This document shows, piece by piece, positions 60,185-64,000 of a DNA stretch of 64,000 bases. The first letter of the stretch is position 1. Every line of letters begins with the position of its first letter. Position numbers and translations under genes: made by a program. The DNA comes from Desulfosporosinus sp049943955. Its GTDB lineage: Bacteria > Bacillota > Desulfitobacteriia > Desulfitobacteriales > Desulfitobacteriaceae. The notes beneath the pieces are model-generated. The model did no database searches. It saw only the letters and a program-made list of their open reading frames with translations, and was not told the origin of the DNA. The stretch is taken from NCBI RefSeq assembly GCF_049943955.1, contig NZ_JBNFTW010000010.1, forward strand, positions 62,001 to 126,000, given 5' to 3'.

Positions 60185-60363
60185 TTTATCAGGTTTTTAA
60201 TACCCCCCTTCTTGTGGGGGTTGGTCCTTCGTTAACTTCAGGTGGGGTAGAGTCCTCCTTCGCCCCTAAGTATTCCTATTGGGAAAGGCGGCTCGGCAAT
60301 AATGTCCACTGGACATTATTGTATCTGAAGCCCCGATGTTCAGCTTTTGCTGAACGAGTTCAC
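60185..60363 (-). repeat. Dispersed structured repeat, full copy (B)
   Basis: Minus strand: GTGAACTCGTTCAGCAAAAG, the AATAATGTCC hairpin, the GCCGCC region and ACGAAGGACCAACCCCCACA at the 3' hairpin. The 3' hairpin is shortened (CCCCC-ACAAG-GGGGG) relative to copy C. Confidence 0.88.
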
Positions 60364-60502
60364 TGAAGCAGCAGATTTGTTTTATAAAAAATAGCACAAA
60401 AATATTGTAGATAATTGTAGAAATGCAATATAATATACATATATTTTTGGAGCTTGGAATTATAATTTGTTCATCCAACAAATTCCAGAAGGGGATAATG
60501 TA

Positions 60503-60862
60503 ATGAAAGACTATAAGGTTATAGTTCATATCGACGAAATGACGAAATGGAAACTGTTATTAACGAATGTAAGCAATTTATTAAAAGCAACAGGTGAGGA
60601 TAATTACTCTGTTGAGGTTTTGGCAAATGCCGAGGCAGTAACGTATTATGCTAAAAATCAGCATACTTTAGATTTCGATAGTGATGTGAAGACCATGGAA
60701 AGTTTGAATCAACAGGGCGTTAAATTTGTTGCCTGCAGCAATGCTTTAATGGCCAATAATCTAAAAAAGGATAATCTTTATGATTACGTAGAAACTGTTC
60801 CAGCCGGAGTAATAGAACTTGTCGTAAAACAAAATGAAGGATATTGTTATATAAAGCCCTGA
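60503..60862 (+). CDS. DsrE-like small protein
   Basis: 119 residues. MKDYKVIVHIDEMTKWKLLL, NVSNLLKATGEDNYSVEVLA and FVACSNALMANNLKKDNLYD match the single-domain DsrE/DsrF-like (YchN-type) fold. A Cys in VACSNAL is where sulfur-transfer members have their active Cys. ATG 60503 follows AAGGGGATAATG; the longer frame has no ribosome site. The last codons (IKP) and stop come from the repeat fragment E, so the C-terminus may have been altered by its insertion. Confidence 0.82.
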   Translation: MKDYKVIVHIDEMTKWKLLLTNVSNLLKATGEDNYSVEVLANAEAVTYYAKNQHTLDFDSDVKTMESLNQQGVKFVACSNALMANNLKKDNLYDYVETVPAGVIELVVKQNEGYCYIKP

Positions 60863-60889
60863 TGTTCAGCTTTAGCCGAACAAGTTCAC
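60853..60889 (-). repeat. Dispersed structured repeat, 5' fragment (E)
   Basis: Minus strand GTGAACTTGTTCGGCTAAAG continues CTGAACATCAGGGCTTT. Only the first arm remains. It covers the stop codon of the DsrE-like gene. Confidence 0.75.
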
Positions 60890-60895
60890 TGTATT

Positions 60896-60954
60896 AAAAA
60901 AGTCGCCCACTGTGTTAACTACAAGAAGAACAATCACAGTGGGCGATTTTTTTA
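60896..60954 (+). terminator. Terminator of the DsrE-like gene
   Basis: TCGCCCACTGTG / CACAGTGGGCGA (60903-60914 with 60935-60946), then TTTTTTT; the A run before the stem also makes it usable on the minus strand. Confidence 0.9.
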
Positions 60955-60981
60955 TGCATAAAACCGTAGCATCAATCCCCA

Positions 60982-61166
60982 TTTTATTCGGTTTTTAAGC
61001 CCCCCACTTCTATAAGTGGGGGTGGGTCCTTCGTTAACTTCAGGTGGGGTAGAGTCCTCCTTCGCCGCTAAGTATTCCTATTGGGAAAGGCGGCTCGGCA
61101 ATAATGTCCACTGGACATTATTGTATCTGAAGCCCCGATGTTCAGCTTTAACTGAACGGAGTTCAC
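60982..61166 (-). repeat. Dispersed structured repeat, full copy (C, reference)
   Basis: 185 bp. Minus strand order: GTGAACTCC; stem 1 GTTCAG/CTGAAC; ATCGGGGCTTCAGATAC; stem 2 AATAATGTCC-AGT-GGACATTATT; stem 3 GCCGCC...GGCGG with CCCAATAGGAATACTTA loop; AGGAGGACTCTACCCCACC; GAAGTTAACGAAGGACCCA; stem 4 CCCCCACTT-ATAG-AAGTGGGGG; CTTAAAAACCGAATAAAAT. No ORF is inside. Confidence 0.9.
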
Positions 61167-61332
61167 CACTTATAGATTCAATTAAAAATTAAATAGAAAT
61201 TAATATTATAATTCTGTCAAATACATTATTGACTTATATTTATAATAATTATAAAATAAAAGAAAAACCATTCCAAATGTTTCTTACATATCTTGCACTA
61301 CTAAATCTAGGAAGAGAAAGGGTGGATAATGG

Positions 61333-61818
61333 ATGTCTTGGAGTATTGTTAACTTTACAGGTGAAGAAATTATTAAGCTGGCGCTTGAGATGGAAAAATC
61401 GGGAAAGGAGTTTTATGAAAAAGCCCTCTCCTATGCCCAAGATCTTCAAGTCAAAGAGGTCTTAGTCTATCTGGCGAAGGAAGAAGAAAAACATTTGAAA
61501 GACTTTGAGAAATTAGGCGAAAGGCTTTCTAAAGAATTTATGCCCAATGAAAGTTATGCCGGGGAATATGGAGACTATTTAAAGTCAATTGTAAATAACC
61601 ATATTTTTAACTTGAATAATGTTGAAGATCTGGTTAAAGGAGTAAAAACCGATCTGGACATTTTGCACTTCGCTCAGAGTTTCGAAAAAGATTCTATTAT
61701 GATCTTCCAAGAGTTTGAAAACTTTGTTAATAATGCGGGCAAGGATACAGTAAAAGACCTGGTAAACGAAGAAAAAGAACACATCAAAAAAATCAATGCC
61801 TTGTTTTTAATCAAGTAG
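61333..61818 (+). CDS. Rubrerythrin-type ferritin-like protein
   Basis: 161 residues: a four-helix bundle with ALEMEKSGKEFYEKALSYAQ and YLAKEEEKHLKDFEKL giving the first ExxxE and EExxH iron ligands, and SFEKDSIMIFQEFENF with LVNEEKEHIKKINAL giving the second set. It lacks a rubredoxin domain, so it belongs to the ferritin-like COG1633 group. Peroxide or iron handling is likely. Start: ATG 61333, with GGGTGGATAATGG before it. It may be co-transcribed with the oxidoreductase 18 bases downstream. Confidence 0.88.
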   Translation: MSWSIVNFTGEEIIKLALEMEKSGKEFYEKALSYAQDLQVKEVLVYLAKEEEKHLKDFEKLGERLSKEFMPNESYAGEYGDYLKSIVNNHIFNLNNVEDLVKGVKTDLDILHFAQSFEKDSIMIFQEFENFVNNAGKDTVKDLVNEEKEHIKKINALFLIK

Positions 61819-61836
61819 AGAGGGCGGGGCGATTCC

Positions 61837-64000
61837 ATGAACGAAGATCAGAAAGTTGATGCAGCCAACTTAGCAAAACCTTACCAAGGTTTTTGGGGAC
61901 GAATAACCCAATATATACCCGCCGATCGTCGCTTTTGCGACCCTTTGCACACATTAGCCTATGGGATTGATGCCAGCTTTTATCGTTTAATTCCCAAAAT
62001 TGTTCTCAAAGTGCGTGATGCGGCGGAGGTCAAACACATATTGAATGCTTCCCAAGAATATAAAGTGCCTGTTACCTTTCGAACAGCAGGCACCAGCCTC
62101 TCGGGACAAGCTGTGACGGATTCTGTCCTTGTAGTATTGCAAGGGTCCTGGAGGGGCTGCTCCATCTTGGATAAAGGTGACAAGATAGCCTTGGAGCCAG
62201 GGATTATTGGAGCTGAAGCAAATCGCTATTTAGCCCAATATGCCCGAAAAATCGGACCTGATCCCGCATCAATTGATCATGCGATGATTGGCGGAATTGC
62301 CGCCAACAATGCCAGCGGCATGTGCTGCGGAACGGCAGACAACAGTTATCAAACTGTTGCGGAGATGAAAATAATCTTCGGTGATGGAACCATGTTGGAT
62401 ACCGGGGATCAGAAATCTTGCTTAAGTTTTCTTGATTCTCATTCGAAGTGGGTTAACAACATCCTCGAAATAAAAGATAAAATCATGTCTGACCCTGAAC
62501 TTGAAGCTTTAATTCGCCACAAGTACAAAATTAAGAATACAACAGGATATAGTCTCAATGCTTTTGTAGATTTTGAGGACCCCATTGACATTATCAAACA
62601 TCTCATGATTGGTTCCGAAGGAACGCTGGGTTTTATAGCAGAGATTACTTATCATACCGTCGTTGAGCATAAGCATAAAGCGTCTGCCTTAATCATCTAT
62701 CCCGATATGGAACAAGCCTGCTTGGCTGTTCAAACGTTGGACAGACAAACAGTATCTGCCGCCGAATTGATGGATCGGATTTCTTTAAAAACCATGGAAG
62801 AAAAGCCTGGTATGCCCGAGTATTTGAAAACTCTTTCTCCGACAGCCACGGCTCTGCTTGTTGAGGTGCGGGGTACTAATCAAGAATCACTGCAGCAAAC
62901 GATTAAAAATGTGGAAGATCTGCTTAGAGAAATTCCGACGGTTTTGCCATGGGGTTTCACTGATGTCAAGGCTGAGTATGAGAACCTATGGAATATTCGC
63001 AAAGGAATTTTCCCGGCTGTCGGCGCTATAAGAGCTTTGGGGACGGGGGTAGTCATAGAAGATGTTGCCTTTCCTAAAGAAAACCTTGCCGAAGCGACTT
63101 TAGCCTTGCGGGAGATTTTGAACAAGTATGCTTATGAGGATGCCATCATATACGGACATGCTCTTGATGGGAACCTGCATTTTGTATTTACCCAGGATTT
63201 CGGTCGTCCGGAGGATTTACCCCGTTACGAAGGACTGATGAGAGAAGTCAGTGATTTGGTTGTCAATCGTTTCGGCGGATCCTTGAAAGCGGAGCATGGG
63301 ACCGGCCGCAACATGGCTCCTTTCGTGGAGGTGGAATGGGGGAAACGAGCTTATGAGTTTATGAAGCTGCTAAAAGCGACCTTCGACCCGGAAAACCTCC
63401 TTAATCCAGGTGTTATTATTAATGATAATCCTAACGTCTACTTGGAAAATCTAAAAAATATGCCCCAAGCCCATAAGATTATTGATACTTGTACGAACTG
63501 CGGCTTTTGTCAAGATATTTGTACTTCTAAAAATTTAACCTTAACCCCAAGGCAGCGGATTGTCGTGCAGCGGGAAATTCAGGAATTGCGCAGAACAGGA
63601 GCAGATCTCCAACGCTTATCGCGACTGGAAAAAGACTTCGCCTATTCCGGCAATAAAACTTGTGCTGTCGATGGCTTGTGTGCAACGAGCTGTCCTTTAG
63701 GAATCAATACAGGAGACTACATTAAATTTCTGCGTTCTCAAGAGACAACACCGAACAGCCGCAGAATTGCGGAAAGTTTAGCTAATCATATGACTGGTGT
63801 AACGGGTGTCATGCGTTTGGGGCTGGGTACTGTCCATGGAGTTCACCGAATTTTAGGCACCAAGGTGATGGAGGGCCTAACCCAAGGGGCGAGAAAGATT
63901 TCCGGGAACGCGATTCCTCTCTGGAACCCGTGGATGCCCAAAGCCGGCAGAGTATCTTCCCTCAAGCATTCCAGCGGGAAAAATGGAAGAAAAGTTGTCT
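61837..64000 (+). CDS. FAD/Fe-S D-lactate or glycolate dehydrogenase, 3' truncated by window
   Basis: 721 codons are present, no stop before the window edge. FAD_binding_4 domain: FRTAGTSLSGQAVTDSVLVV, PGIIGAEANRYLAQ, IGGIAANNASGMCCG and MIGSEGTLGFIAEITYH. FAD-oxidase C domain: YGHALDGNLHFVFTQDFG and KAEHGTGRNMAPFVEVEWG. Then two cluster motifs, CTNCGFCQDIC and CAVDGLCATSCPLG, as in GlcD-GlcF fusions of anaerobes. It oxidises a 2-hydroxyacid and passes electrons through FAD and Fe-S centres. GAGAGGGCGGGG precedes ATG 61837. A further C-terminal Cys-rich CCG domain is expected beyond the edge. Confidence 0.92.
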   Translation, partial: MNEDQKVDAANLAKPYQGFWGRITQYIPADRRFCDPLHTLAYGIDASFYRLIPKIVLKVRDAAEVKHILNASQEYKVPVTFRTAGTSLSGQAVTDSVLVVLQGSWRGCSILDKGDKIALEPGIIGAEANRYLAQYARKIGPDPASIDHAMIGGIAANNASGMCCGTADNSYQTVAEMKIIFGDGTMLDTGDQKSCLSFLDSHSKWVNNILEIKDKIMSDPELEALIRHKYKIKNTTGYSLNAFVDFEDPIDIIKHLMIGSEGTLGFIAEITYHTVVEHKHKASALIIYPDMEQACLAVQTLDRQTVSAAELMDRISLKTMEEKPGMPEYLKTLSPTATALLVEVRGTNQESLQQTIKNVEDLLREIPTVLPWGFTDVKAEYENLWNIRKGIFPAVGAIRALGTGVVIEDVAFPKENLAEATLALREILNKYAYEDAIIYGHALDGNLHFVFTQDFGRPEDLPRYEGLMREVSDLVVNRFGGSLKAEHGTGRNMAPFVEVEWGKRAYEFMKLLKATFDPENLLNPGVIINDNPNVYLENLKNMPQAHKIIDTCTNCGFCQDICTSKNLTLTPRQRIVVQREIQELRRTGADLQRLSRLEKDFAYSGNKTCAVDGLCATSCPLGINTGDYIKFLRSQETTPNSRRIAESLANHMTGVTGVMRLGLGTVHGVHRILGTKVMEGLTQGARKISGNAIPLWNPWMPKAGRVSSLKHSSGKNGRKVV

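Noticed and set aside
54924..61166. CRISPR array formed by the recurring hairpin sequence
   Set aside because: Copies are 180 bp long, kilobases apart, in both orientations and without uniform spacers.

Overview
The window looks like chromosome of an anaerobic, endospore-forming, low-to-moderate GC Firmicute of the Peptococcaceae type; Desulfosporosinus or Desulfitobacterium is the best guess. This is inferred from gene content: a GerAB germination permease, YjcZ-like small proteins, SigI/RsgI, Ni-Fe hydrogenase genes, a flavodiiron protein, a rubrerythrin-like protein, and a corrinoid methyltransferase cluster next to formyl-THF ligase and MetH. No phage, CRISPR array or intact transposase was seen.

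Layout. 1-9.2 kb: end of a hydrogenase operon (cytochrome b, maturation protease), a FAD oxidoreductase, a pair of tiny YjcZ-like proteins, an MFS exporter, a CBS protein, a D,D-carboxypeptidase, a c-di-GMP-I riboswitch in front of an HD-GYP protein, and a GerAB permease. 9.3-22 kb: envelope genes, including a YibQ-like deacetylase, a receiver-only regulator, a four-gene glycosylation operon (PMT-like, GtrB, GtrA, GalU), a Bax-inhibitor-1 protein, a CWB2 surface protein, an NlpC/P60 hydrolase behind a c-di-AMP riboswitch, a FlxA-like protein and sigI-rsgI. 22.5-23.2 kb: eight tRNA genes. 23.5-31.6 kb: metabolic and sensory genes, including a PAS-PucR regulator, CheW plus a soluble chemoreceptor, and a flavodiiron protein. 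31.7-45.5 kb: a second YjcZ-like pair, sulfolipid-type genes (sqdX and an internally deleted sqdB), a GGDEF cyclase, a CwlO-like hydrolase, an FMN riboswitch without a flavin gene downstream, an FGGY kinase and an APC permease. 45.6-64 kb: two transporter or dehydrogenase remnants, an FAH-family enzyme, an ArsB/NhaD-type transporter, then a one-carbon region (PucR regulator, methyl-THF methyltransferase, corrinoid protein, UroD-type methyltransferase, DUF2284 protein, Fhs, LysR, MetH), ending in an Fe-S/FAD D-lactate or glycolate dehydrogenase cut by the window end.

How the parts connect. Cyclic nucleotides recur: the c-di-GMP aptamer precedes a c-di-GMP phosphodiesterase-type gene, a diguanylate cyclase with an inhibitory-site motif lies elsewhere, and the c-di-AMP aptamer controls a wall hydrolase. 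The one-carbon cluster can be read as a route moving methyl groups from a methylated substrate through a corrinoid protein to tetrahydrofolate, with Fhs and MetH drawing on the same pool.

The most interesting unexplained signals are (1) three promoter regions, each with four TTCAG-type pentamers at exactly 11-bp spacing, which suggests one OmpR/PhoP-type regulon linking the receiver protein, the glycosylation operon and the FlxA-like gene; and (2) a family of about nine dispersed structured repeats whose 5' end is GTGA or ATGA followed by ACTCGTT, with three to four conserved hairpins, resembling nuclease-less IscB/TnpB-type guide-RNA (HEARO-like) elements.
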